DNA from: JBEKJU01 sp050011095
GTDB taxonomy: Bacteria; Desulfobacterota; Syntrophorhabdia; Syntrophorhabdales; WCHB1-27
Reading direction: 5' to 3'
Length of the DNA stretch: 8,141 nucleotides
NCBI GenBank assembly: GCA_050011095.1
Contig: JBEKJU010000157.1
Location: 1-8,141, forward strand
Shown here: one piece after another, positions 1 through 6,342 of the stretch
Layout: each line of letters opens with the position of its first letter
Position numbering within the stretch: position 1 is the stretch's first letter
Made by a program: the position numbers and the translations under genes
Notes under the pieces: model-generated
The model's database searches: none
What the model was told of the DNA's origin: nothing
Seen by the model: only the letters and a program-made list of their open reading frames with translations

Positions 1-717
1 ACCCCGGTCAACCGGTCAGCCCATGGACCGTTCCCGCCACGACCCGTGGTGCTCACGTTCGACGATGGTTACCGCGACTTTTACACCGATGCCTTCCCGA
101 TCCTGAAGAGGTACGGGTATACGGCGACCGTCTTTCTTCCTACTGCATACATCGACGGGAAGCGACCCGGCATCCGGGGCAAGCAGCACCTGAACTGGGA
201 CGAAGTACGCGAGCTCTTTACTCAAGGCATCACGTTCGGCTCTCACACGGTAAATCATGTGGAGCTTCATAAGCTCGGGTGGGGGGAGATTGAATTCGAG
301 CTCGGGGCGTCAAGGGAAGTTATCGAGTCCCATTTCAACCAGGCCGCGATTCAACGAAACAACAGGTCATCTCAGCCGGCCGGTCAGTCAACCGGTCAGT
401 CAACCCTCATCGACGCCTTCTGCTATCCCTACAGGTTTCCGGAAAAGGCAGGCTTTGTCAGGGCTCTTGAAACCCGGTTGAAAAAAAATGGGTACGCCTT
501 TTCCGTTACCACCAGAATCGGGACAATCAACACGACGAAGGACCTCTTCAGTTTCAAGCGGGTCCCGGTGAACTCCCGCGATCACCTATCGCTCTTCTCC
601 GCGAAGCTGGGAGGGGGTTACGACTGGAGCGGGTGGCTGCAGACAAGGGTGAAGCGGGTGCGTGGGGCGGCGGCAGCGCGGCACCCTTCGGCTACGGCCA
701 GGCGTGCCCGAGGATGA
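1..717 (+). CDS. Polysaccharide deacetylase, NodB type (5' end outside window)
   Basis: Likely a metal-dependent carbohydrate esterase (Polysacc_deac_1 fold, CE4-like) that removes N- or O-acetyl groups from a glycan or its precursor. The frame is open from base 1, so the true start lies upstream; the GTG at 46 falls inside the catalytic strand and is not a start. Visible residues, counted from base 1: TFDDGY at 19-24 with both metal/base aspartates, SHTVNH at 81-86 with the two metal histidines, and FCYPYR at 140-145 as motif 3, with Arg where Gly is usual. Between the motif-2 region and motif 3, residues about 113-135 form a polar low-complexity insert with a GQST GQST duplication, encoded by an exact 12-bp tandem repeat. 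Similar CCGGTCA units sit at the window edge, before the TFDDG strand. The tail after YDWSGWLQ is Ala/Arg-rich and looks non-conserved. The stop TGA overlaps the ATG of a possible small ORF. The family call is secure; the substrate is unknown. Confidence 0.9.
   Translation, partial: TPVNRSAHGPFPPRPVVLTFDDGYRDFYTDAFPILKRYGYTATVFLPTAYIDGKRPGIRGKQHLNWDEVRELFTQGITFGSHTVNHVELHKLGWGEIEFELGASREVIESHFNQAAIQRNNRSSQPAGQSTGQSTLIDAFCYPYRFPEKAGFVRALETRLKKNGYAFSVTTRIGTINTTKDLFSFKRVPVNSRDHLSLFSAKLGGGYDWSGWLQTRVKRVRGAAAARHPSATARRARG
4..19 (+). repeat. CCGGTCA-type 8-bp tandem repeat
   Basis: Two near-identical 8-bp units, CCGGTCAA (4-11) and CCGGTCAG (12-19), lie inside the deacetylase frame just before its catalytic TFDDG strand. 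The array may continue upstream of the window. It shares its core with the repeat at 380-403. Confidence 0.6.
380..403 (+). repeat. In-frame 12-bp tandem repeat with CCGGTC core
   Basis: Two exact copies of CCGGTCAGTCAA (380-391 and 392-403), preceded by a CCGG at 376-379. Because the unit is 12 bp, it adds four residues per copy (GQST twice) without shifting the deacetylase frame. It lies in a polar segment between conserved motifs, probably a surface loop. Confidence 0.8.
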
Positions 718-818
718 CGATCAGAGATTTCTATCGAGGCTCAAAACGACAAGGCCTATTCGGACTTCTTGCGGGTCTTATTCAAAGTCTATTGGATGGA
801 ATAAGGAAGGATCTATGA
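714..818 (+). CDS. Possible 34-residue small protein (doubtful)
   Basis: A short ORF running from ATG 714 to TGA 816-818. Its ATG overlaps the deacetylase stop as ATGA, and its own stop overlaps the next gene's ATG as ATGA, an arrangement typical of translational coupling. The peptide has a basic N-terminal part (MTIRDFYRGSKRQ) followed by a hydrophobic, possibly amphipathic stretch (GLFGLLAGLIQSLLDGIRKD). Against it: there is no well-spaced Shine-Dalgarno sequence, and third codon positions are mostly A or T, unlike the neighbouring genes. It may simply be an AT-richer spacer. No family recognised. Confidence 0.25.
   Translation: MTIRDFYRGSKRQGLFGLLAGLIQSLLDGIRKDL
803..810 (+). promoter_or_regulatory. 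Ribosome binding site deciding the GT4 start
   Basis: AAGGAAGG four bases before ATG 815. It supports this start over the in-frame ATG at 662. Confidence 0.65.
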
Positions 819-1999
819 CGGCCGAGCAAAAGAGACTCCGGGTGCTTTACAGTTTCCCCCATAAAATAGGAGCGGGCCGGATCTGCTATACAGCCTGGCA
901 GCAAGTGAATGGCCTGGCGGCGGCGGGGGCGGATGTATTGGTTTTCCCGGGCGTACTCCATAAAGAGCTGCCGGCGAATGTAAAGGTTGTGCCAACCCTT
1001 GCCCTGGGGAAACTCCGTATTTCCTACAAAGCGGTTGGGGCTACACGCGCCTGTGCGTTGCACGACTACGTTGTTTCACGCAGACTCAAGCAACTGGTGG
1101 GGCAGATCGATATCATTCATACCTGGCCTTCGGGCGCGGAGCGGACCCTGGAAATGGCTGCGAAGTTAGGCATTCCCACAGTATTGGAAAGACCGAATGC
1201 CCATACCCGGTTCGCTTACGAAGTTGTCCAAAAAGAGTGCAGGCGGTTGGGGATAACACTACCACCGAATTACGAGCACACTTACAGAGCGGACGTCCTC
1301 AAGAAGGAGGAAAAGGAATTCAGATTGGCGTATCGTCTTCTCTGCCCATCGGACTTTGTGGTGCGAACCTTTCTTGAACAAGGGTTTGGACAGGATAGAC
1401 TAGTTCGGCATATATACGGATTTGACGAGGGCAGGTTTTATCCTGATAGCAAACCTGAAGAGCAGGAGAAGGGGCTGACGATGATTTCGGTCGGTTTAAA
1501 CGCGGTGAGAAAAGGCTTGCATTACGCCTTGGAAGCCTGGTTGAGTTCACCGGCGCGTCACGATGGCACTTTCTTGATCGCGGGGGGCTTTTTGCCGGCC
1601 TACCATGAAAACCTCGCGGCAATGCTGAGCCATCCAAGCGTAAAGGTTCTTGGACATAGGGATGACGTCCCCGAGTTGATGCGAAAAAGTGACATCATGG
1701 TTCTTCCGAGCATCGAAGAAGGATTCGGCCTTGTCTGTGTTGAAGCTATGGGCAGCGGATGCGTTCCCCTTGTTTCTGAAGCCTGTACTGACGCATGCAG
1801 ACACATGGAGAATGGACTTGTCCATCCCGTGGGGGATGTCACGACCCTGACGAGCCATATTACCCTGCTTCACGAGAATCGCGCGCTTCTGACGAGGCTG
1901 CGCGACGCGGCCTTACATACCGCGCCGGAATATACATGGTATGCCGCCGGCGCGAGGCTGCTTCAGGTTTACCGCGGGATAATAGCGGGGAGCCTGTGA
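815..1999 (+). CDS. Glycosyltransferase family 4 (GT-B fold)
   Basis: A retaining glycosyltransferase of about 394 residues, expected at the cytoplasmic face of the inner membrane, transferring a sugar from a nucleotide-sugar donor to a growing glycan. The N-terminal half is the acceptor domain, with a Gly-rich turn near 18-22 (KIGAG). The C-terminal Glycos_transf_1 domain has the phosphate-contacting NAVRKG (229-234) and the E-x7-E donor site in EEGFGLVCVE (E302 and E310). The start is ATG 815, because AAGGAAGG lies at 803-810 just upstream and the protein then begins with the expected first strand (LRVLYSFP). The frame is open back to an ATG at 662, but that would overlap the deacetylase by 56 nt and add a low-complexity Arg-rich leader. 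The stop is one base before the next ATG. The sugar transferred cannot be read from the sequence. Confidence 0.92.
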   Translation: MTAEQKRLRVLYSFPHKIGAGRICYTAWQQVNGLAAAGADVLVFPGVLHKELPANVKVVPTLALGKLRISYKAVGATRACALHDYVVSRRLKQLVGQIDIIHTWPSGAERTLEMAAKLGIPTVLERPNAHTRFAYEVVQKECRRLGITLPPNYEHTYRADVLKKEEKEFRLAYRLLCPSDFVVRTFLEQGFGQDRLVRHIYGFDEGRFYPDSKPEEQEKGLTMISVGLNAVRKGLHYALEAWLSSPARHDGTFLIAGGFLPAYHENLAAMLSHPSVKVLGHRDDVPELMRKSDIMVLPSIEEGFGLVCVEAMGSGCVPLVSEACTDACRHMENGLVHPVGDVTTLTSHITLLHENRALLTRLRDAALHTAPEYTWYAAGARLLQVYRGIIAGSL

Positions 2000-2000
2000 A

Positions 2001-3383
2001 ATGAAGATGCCGTCCCGTCAGGAGTCAGGGAAACAGCCGGCGGACAAGGGAAGAAGCATCTGCCTCCTCGGAGCCTCGCTGGATAATGGGAACTTCGGCG
2101 TCCGGGCGCTAGCCGCCTCGTTGATACGGCTGATAAGTGAATCGGACCGCCAGGTCCGGATATCACTGCTTTGCAGTGGCAGAAAAGGTCTACACACGCA
2201 ATATCTGGAAGTTGGGGGGCGTAGGGTAAGCGCCACGGTCCTGAATTACAGGACCTTACGGGGCGGCTTCGGGACAAGCCTGCTCTGGAGTTTATCACTG
2301 GCCTTATTGCAAAGGGTTCTGCCCCTCAAAGTATTGCGAGAAAGCATTATTAAGTCGAATCCCATACTCTCTCTTCTCCATCATTCCGACCTTGTCGGTG
2401 ATATCCGCGGCGGCGATAGTTTCAGCGACCTTTATGGCGTGAAATCGGTTATCAACGGTACCTTGCCATTCATTATTGTGATGCTCCTCGATAAAGCCTA
2501 TGTGCTCCTGCCCCAAACGTATGGCCCTTTTGACTCGCCTTTCTCAAGAATGGTGGCAAGATTCGTCGTAAAAAGAGCCTCGCGCGTTTATGCCAGGGAT
2601 ATCGGAAGTCTTCGCCTGCTCGAGGACCTGGTGCCATCCCAAGGGGAGCAAGGCATCCGCTCATTCTGCCCGGATGTTGCATTCATTCTGGAGCCTAGAA
2701 TGCCGGACCCGGTTGAAACCGACCCTCCTCTGGATCTGTCCGGGGGTTTTAAGCTGGTAGTGCTCAATGTTAGTGGACTGCTTTATAATGGAGGTTTCAC
2801 CCTGGATAACATGTTTCGACTTCGATTCAGCTACAAATCTTTCGTGCGTGAGCTGATCATAAAAATTCTGGAGCACAACGACTGTCATATTCTGCTTGTT
2901 CCCCATACCGTGGGGTCCGCTGACAGATGGGAGGTGGAAAGCGACCCCTATGCCTGCAATCAGATACGTCGCGAATTGCCCCCTCAATACCGCGACCGGG
3001 TTCACCTCCAAAAAAGGACCCACGACCAGTACGAAACCAAGGCAATGATAGGTCTTTGCAATTTTTTCATAGGGTCGAGAATGCACGCCTGCATCGCAGC
3101 CCTTTCGCAGGGTATCCCGACGGTCGGTATAGCTTATAGCTCAAAATTCAAAGGTGTTTTCGATTCCATGGGTGTCGGAGAGAAAGCTATTGACGCGCGC
3201 TCTGCCGATTTCGAAACGGCCATGAGGGAGACCTGTCTCGCCTTCGGGTCTCGTGACAACTTGAAAGGGCCTCTAAAGGAGCAGGTTGACGCTGCTAAAA
3301 GCGAGTTATATCACACCTTTGAGGGGCTCCTGAATCGCATGCTAAATGATAGCTCGTCCAACAAAACCGATCATCAGTTTTGA
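2001..3383 (+). CDS. Polysaccharide pyruvyl transferase family protein
   Basis: A 460-residue member of the PS_pyruv_trans family (CsaB/WcaK/EpsL-like). Characterised members add a pyruvate ketal from phosphoenolpyruvate to a sugar of an exopolysaccharide or cell-wall glycan, though many relatives are untested. Family features: the N-terminal Rossmann-type strand and loop with DNGNFGVRAL (28-37), the central GDIRGGDSFSDLYG (133-146), LLPQTYGPF (169-177), a VYARDIGSLRLLE segment (197-209), PDVAF (224-228), LLVPHTVG (298-305), and the C-terminal SRMHACIAALSQGIPTVGIA (359-378) followed by YSSKFKGVFDSMG. The start is ATG 2001, with GGGGAG at 1987-1992 as the ribosome binding site; an in-frame ATG at 2007 is the alternative. 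It lies one base after the GT4 stop, so the two are almost certainly co-transcribed. The family is clear; that it makes pyruvate ketals on this glycan is inferred. Confidence 0.9.
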   Translation: MKMPSRQESGKQPADKGRSICLLGASLDNGNFGVRALAASLIRLISESDRQVRISLLCSGRKGLHTQYLEVGGRRVSATVLNYRTLRGGFGTSLLWSLSLALLQRVLPLKVLRESIIKSNPILSLLHHSDLVGDIRGGDSFSDLYGVKSVINGTLPFIIVMLLDKAYVLLPQTYGPFDSPFSRMVARFVVKRASRVYARDIGSLRLLEDLVPSQGEQGIRSFCPDVAFILEPRMPDPVETDPPLDLSGGFKLVVLNVSGLLYNGGFTLDNMFRLRFSYKSFVRELIIKILEHNDCHILLVPHTVGSADRWEVESDPYACNQIRRELPPQYRDRVHLQKRTHDQYETKAMIGLCNFFIGSRMHACIAALSQGIPTVGIAYSSKFKGVFDSMGVGEKAIDARSADFETAMRETCLAFGSRDNLKGPLKEQVDAAKSELYHTFEGLLNRMLNDSSSNKTDHQF

Positions 3384-3481
3384 TTCAAACAACAAGATTG
3401 GGCACGGTCTGATTTAAAGAGAAATATCGACATTGATTTTCATAGGGTAGCGTTCGCCTCCCCTCGAAGCTTTCATGAAGG
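3384..3481 (+). other. 98-nt intergenic gap with a hairpin at the next start codon
   Basis: One of the two longest gene-free stretches of the window, AT-richer than the genes around it. No promoter with good -35/-10 boxes and no terminator is convincing. At its 3' end GCTTTCAT (3469-3476) can pair with ATGAAGC (3482-3488), with one bulged T. This would place the start codon of the next gene in a stem and GAAGG in the loop. The stem is short and may be chance. Confidence 0.35.
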
Positions 3482-4276
3482 ATGAAGCGTTTATTAAAGC
3501 TAATAATCAGCCTCGTGTTTTGGGTGTGCTCAACCATATGGAGTGCCCTTCTCGGGCTTATGGGCCGGCCCTCCAAAGCGAGGAGGGTGGTGCTCTATTA
3601 CCATGTGGTGAAACGGGAAGAGCGGGGAGGCTTTGCCAAACAGATGGATGCCGTTACTGATTTGGCTCGTCCTGTCCGGTCCGGGGACCTGCCCGCGCTG
3701 GAAGGCGGGAGGCAATATGCCGCTGTGGTCTTCGACGACGCCTTTCATGAAACGCTCCAGGTTGTTTTGCCTGAGCTGAGAAGAAGAAATATTCCCGTCA
3801 CCATTTTTGTCCCCACGGGTTGTCTCGGCCTGGAGCCGCCATGGATAAATGACCGCGCTTCTCTTCACAACGGCGGCCGTATCCTGGCCGAGGACGATAT
3901 CAGACAATTGGCTGCCGCCGAGCCCCTGGTAAGCTTCGGGTCGCACTGTGTGACCCATCGTCCCCTTACCGATATCACTGATCGTGAGGCGAGGGAAGAG
4001 ATCTTTGAATCGAAGGCCCATCTCGAAACCATTCTGGGATGCCTGGTAGAGGAACTGAGTTTCCCCCACTGCGCTTTTGAGCAAAGGCATGTCGATTGGG
4101 CACTCGAAGCAGGATATCGTCGCATTTATTCGGTTCAGCCTCTCCTCGCGTTCAGAAATCCCCGCGAACTTGTGACAGGCAGGTTCAGGGTCGATCCGAC
4201 AGACTGGCCGCCGGAGTTCCGGCTCAAGATTCTGGGGGCCTATTGCTGGCTTTCGATCAGACATGGAAGGGAATAA
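3482..4276 (+). CDS. Polysaccharide deacetylase family protein, membrane-anchored, divergent
   Basis: A 264-residue NodB-fold protein. Residues 7-27 form a hydrophobic segment between basic ends (MKRLLK before, RPSKARR after), a likely signal anchor. It is followed by the strand VVLYYHVV (36-43) that often opens such exopolysaccharide-locus deacetylases. Motif 1 is FDDAF (84-88), keeping both aspartates but with Ala in place of the usual Gly. Motif 2 is SHCVTH (154-159), with both metal histidines H155 and H159. Motif 3 is SFPHCAF (193-199), with His where Tyr is usual. R234 in VTGRFRVDP may serve the later Arg motif. The usual C-terminal Leu-x-His motif is not seen. Metal binding therefore looks intact while the pocket is altered. 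An in-frame stop at 3476-3478 makes ATG 3482 the earliest start. AAGG directly abuts it with no spacing, so the ribosome binding site is poor. The next gene follows closely. Confidence 0.85.
   Translation: MKRLLKLIISLVFWVCSTIWSALLGLMGRPSKARRVVLYYHVVKREERGGFAKQMDAVTDLARPVRSGDLPALEGGRQYAAVVFDDAFHETLQVVLPELRRRNIPVTIFVPTGCLGLEPPWINDRASLHNGGRILAEDDIRQLAAAEPLVSFGSHCVTHRPLTDITDREAREEIFESKAHLETILGCLVEELSFPHCAFEQRHVDWALEAGYRRIYSVQPLLAFRNPRELVTGRFRVDPTDWPPEFRLKILGAYCWLSIRHGRE
4265..4271 (+). promoter_or_regulatory. Ribosome binding site deciding the FemAB-like start
   Basis: GGAAGGG inside the 3' end of the deacetylase gene, nine bases before ATG 4281. It supports that start over the in-frame ATG at 4263. 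Confidence 0.6.
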
Positions 4277-4280
4277 CGGG

Positions 4281-5381
4281 ATGCTTGATTTGAGCGCGGG
4301 TTATAGCGCGGAGATTGACGAGGTCGGCAAGACGGATTGGGACCAAATGCTCTCGCGGTTTTCAGACGCCACCATCTATCAGACCTGGGCCTACGGCTCG
4401 GTCCGGTGGGCCGATAAGAATCTCAGCCACATAGTCCTGAATAAAAACGGCCGGGTTGCGGGTCTTGCCCAGGCAGCGGTCAAGGCCCTTCCCCTTCTTA
4501 AGGCGGGAATCGCCTATGTGCCGTGGGGCCCGGTTTGGAGGCCTCGTGGTGAGGCCGTTGACCGCACGCATTATTCAATGATGTGTGGGGTCCTGCGTGA
4601 AGAATATGCCGTGAAGCGAGGCCTGCTCGTTAGGATTACCCCAAATGAAATAGAAAACGACGTTCCGGGGTTATGTTCCTCCGCGTATGATTGCGGATTC
4701 AGGCCAACAAGATTGCATTACCGGACGCTCTTGATAGATCTCTCTTTTCCTATGGATGATCTCCTTAAGCGAGCCTCAAGAAGGTGGCGTCGAGCAATGA
4801 AGGCAGCCGAATCTAATGGGCTCGACGTTGCGCAGGGCGCGGATAACGAGCTGTTCGATGTCCTGGTAGGCCTGCATAAGGAGATGATAGCTCGAAAAGG
4901 CTTCCTCCCCGGAGTCGACATGGAAGAGTTTGCAAGGATACAGGAAGCGCTCCCGCCGGCCCTTAAAATGCAAACCATGGTGGCAAGGGCGCAAGGTGAA
5001 CCGGTTGCGGCCCTGGCCGCTTCGCTGGTGGGCGAGAAGGGGGTGGGGCTTGTCGGCGCGACAAGCGCTACAGGGCTTAACCTGGGTGGTTTTCACCTGT
5101 TGAACATGCGTATGATGGCGTGGCTCAAGGAGAGGGGTGCCCGCTGGTACGATTTTGGCGGCTACGACCCGGAAAAAAACCCTGGGACCGCGACTTTCAA
5201 AGACGGTCTGCCGGGGATCGATGTTTCTCACATCGGGCGGTTTGAGTGCTGCGTAAACAGGCTCAGCGCCTTATCGATAAGACTCGGAGAACACGTGCTG
5301 AATGCACGGAGGGCCGGTCGGGCCGGTCGCGGGACCCCGACGAAGCGTAACAATAGCCAGGAGGAGAACACCGAGGCGTAA
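4281..5381 (+). CDS. FemAB-like / GNAT-fold acyltransferase
   Basis: A 366-residue protein of the FemAB/Acetyltransf_6 superfamily, which has two tandem GNAT-like halves. Peptidoglycan members transfer amino acids from aminoacyl-tRNA to an amino group; relatives in polysaccharide loci of Gram-negatives are mostly uncharacterised. Recognisable parts: IYQTWAYGSVRW (32-43), the N-half strand AGIAYVPWGPVW (75-86), the basic RRWRRAMKAAE segment (167-177), the C-half core PVAALAASLV (241-250), and the family's closing signature WYDFGGYDPEKNPGTATFKD (289-308). Start chosen at ATG 4281 because GGAAGGG (4265-4271) lies nine bases upstream. An in-frame ATG at 4263 would overlap the deacetylase by 14 nt and would itself be part of that binding site. 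The C-terminal tail after about residue 343 is Arg/Gly-rich and polar, contains a duplicated RAG triplet, and is probably disordered. The substrate amine or hydroxyl is unknown. Confidence 0.85.
   Translation: MLDLSAGYSAEIDEVGKTDWDQMLSRFSDATIYQTWAYGSVRWADKNLSHIVLNKNGRVAGLAQAAVKALPLLKAGIAYVPWGPVWRPRGEAVDRTHYSMMCGVLREEYAVKRGLLVRITPNEIENDVPGLCSSAYDCGFRPTRLHYRTLLIDLSFPMDDLLKRASRRWRRAMKAAESNGLDVAQGADNELFDVLVGLHKEMIARKGFLPGVDMEEFARIQEALPPALKMQTMVARAQGEPVAALAASLVGEKGVGLVGATSATGLNLGGFHLLNMRMMAWLKERGARWYDFGGYDPEKNPGTATFKDGLPGIDVSHIGRFECCVNRLSALSIRLGEHVLNARRAGRAGRGTPTKRNNSQEENTEA
5311..5328 (+). repeat. In-frame 9-bp tandem repeat with CCGGTC core
   Basis: Two exact copies of GGGCCGGTC (5311-5319 and 5320-5328) near the 3' end of the FemAB-like gene, encoding RAG RAG in its polar tail. 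The unit length keeps the frame, and its core matches the repeats in the deacetylase gene at the start of the window. Confidence 0.75.
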
Positions 5382-5385
5382 ACCG

Positions 5386-6342
5386 ATGGGTGTCGACATC
5401 TCTATAGTTATCGTTAGCTGGAACGCGAAACGTTTCCTGGTCAAGTGTCTGGAAAGCATTGAACGCGACTCGTCGGATATCGACGTGGAGATCACGGTAG
5501 TGGATAACGCGTCAACGGATGGTTCTCCAGAGGAGGTAGAAAAGCGCTTTCCTGAAGTCAGGCTGATCCGAAACGCGAAAAACCTGGGATTCGCAAAGGC
5601 CAACAACATGGGGATTCGCGCGAGCACCGGCCGTTACGTCGCGCTTATAAACTCCGACGTTGAGGTGCTCAGTGACTGCCTGAGCCGGATGATGGCCTTC
5701 ATGGACACCCATGCATCGACAGACATGCTTGGTCCTCGTATTCTCTGGTCAGACCGGACGTTGCAGTCTTCATGCCGCAAATTCCCCACTCTTTGGAACA
5801 ATTTTTGCCCTGCCGTGGGACTTAGCGCCCTGTTCCCGCGGGCCCCTTTTTTTTCAGGGGAACACATGCTCTATTTTACTCACGACATAACCAGGAAGGT
5901 GGACGTTCTCGTCGGCTGTTTCATGATGGTGCGGCGGGAGGCCCTTGAGGCTGCCGGTCTTTTGGATGAAAGCTTTTTTATATATGCCGAAGACATCGAT
6001 TGGTGCAGGAGCTTCCGGAATGCGCGCCGGGAGGTTTCCTTCCACCCTGGGTCGGAAGCCATTCATCATGGACGAAGCAGTTCATCGAATGCCCCCCTGC
6101 GCTTCGCCATCGAGCAGGAGAAGGCAGTTCTTCGCTACTGGAAGAAACACCACTGCTTTCCAAAAGAAGTCGCATTCCGGTCTATCCGTCTTCTTCACCA
6201 CGCGTTGAGGATCGGCGCAACGTCGGCGATGTATCTGGTAAGGCCCTCGGGGCGAGAATCCACCCAGGAGCGCCTGGTTACACATATCAGGTCATTACGG
6301 ATTGTCCTGACCCCGTTATCGAGGTTGAGGCGGAGTGCGTAA
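5386..6342 (+). CDS. Glycosyltransferase family 2, rhamnosyltransferase-like
   Basis: A 318-residue GT-A enzyme, expected to be cytoplasmic or membrane-associated and inverting. It opens with the standard first strand DISIVIVSWNA (4-14), followed by VVDNASTDGS (38-47) for nucleotide binding, NLGFAKANNMG (66-76), and LINSDVEV (87-94), whose D91 is the metal-binding Asp of the DxD-like site. Next come GCFMMVRREALEAAGLLDE (177-195), FFIYAEDIDWC (197-207) with the likely catalytic acid, and an IHHGRSS segment (226-232). This motif set is typical of WbbL-like rhamnosyltransferases and related O-antigen enzymes, but the donor sugar cannot be decided. Start is ATG 5386, four bases after the previous stop, with GAGG at 5373-5376. 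The stronger AGGAGGAG at 5359-5366 is too far upstream for this ATG and has no start codon at proper spacing. An in-frame ATG at 5302 would overlap the previous gene by 80 nt and add an Arg-rich leader. Confidence 0.92.
   Translation: MGVDISIVIVSWNAKRFLVKCLESIERDSSDIDVEITVVDNASTDGSPEEVEKRFPEVRLIRNAKNLGFAKANNMGIRASTGRYVALINSDVEVLSDCLSRMMAFMDTHASTDMLGPRILWSDRTLQSSCRKFPTLWNNFCPAVGLSALFPRAPFFSGEHMLYFTHDITRKVDVLVGCFMMVRREALEAAGLLDESFFIYAEDIDWCRSFRNARREVSFHPGSEAIHHGRSSSSNAPLRFAIEQEKAVLRYWKKHHCFPKEVAFRSIRLLHHALRIGATSAMYLVRPSGRESTQERLVTHIRSLRIVLTPLSRLRRSA

Noticed and set aside
662..814. Upstream in-frame ATG that would lengthen the GT4 protein by 51 residues
   Set aside because: It overlaps the deacetylase by 56 nt, the added residues are low-complexity and unlike a GT4 N-terminus, and ATG 815 has a good ribosome binding site followed at once by the expected first strand.
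3530..4264. Long antisense open frame of 244 codons opposite the second deacetylase
   Set aside because: The translated sequence has no recognisable domain, and the sense strand carries clear NodB motifs. Such frames are common opposite codon-biased GC-rich genes.
4776..5231. Antisense open frame of 151 codons opposite the FemAB-like gene
   Set aside because: No domain or ribosome binding site, and it lies fully opposite a well-supported gene.
5302..5385. Upstream ATG for the first GT2 gene
   Set aside because: It would overlap the FemAB-like gene by 80 nt and add an Arg/Pro-rich leader before the first strand, which begins right after ATG 5386.
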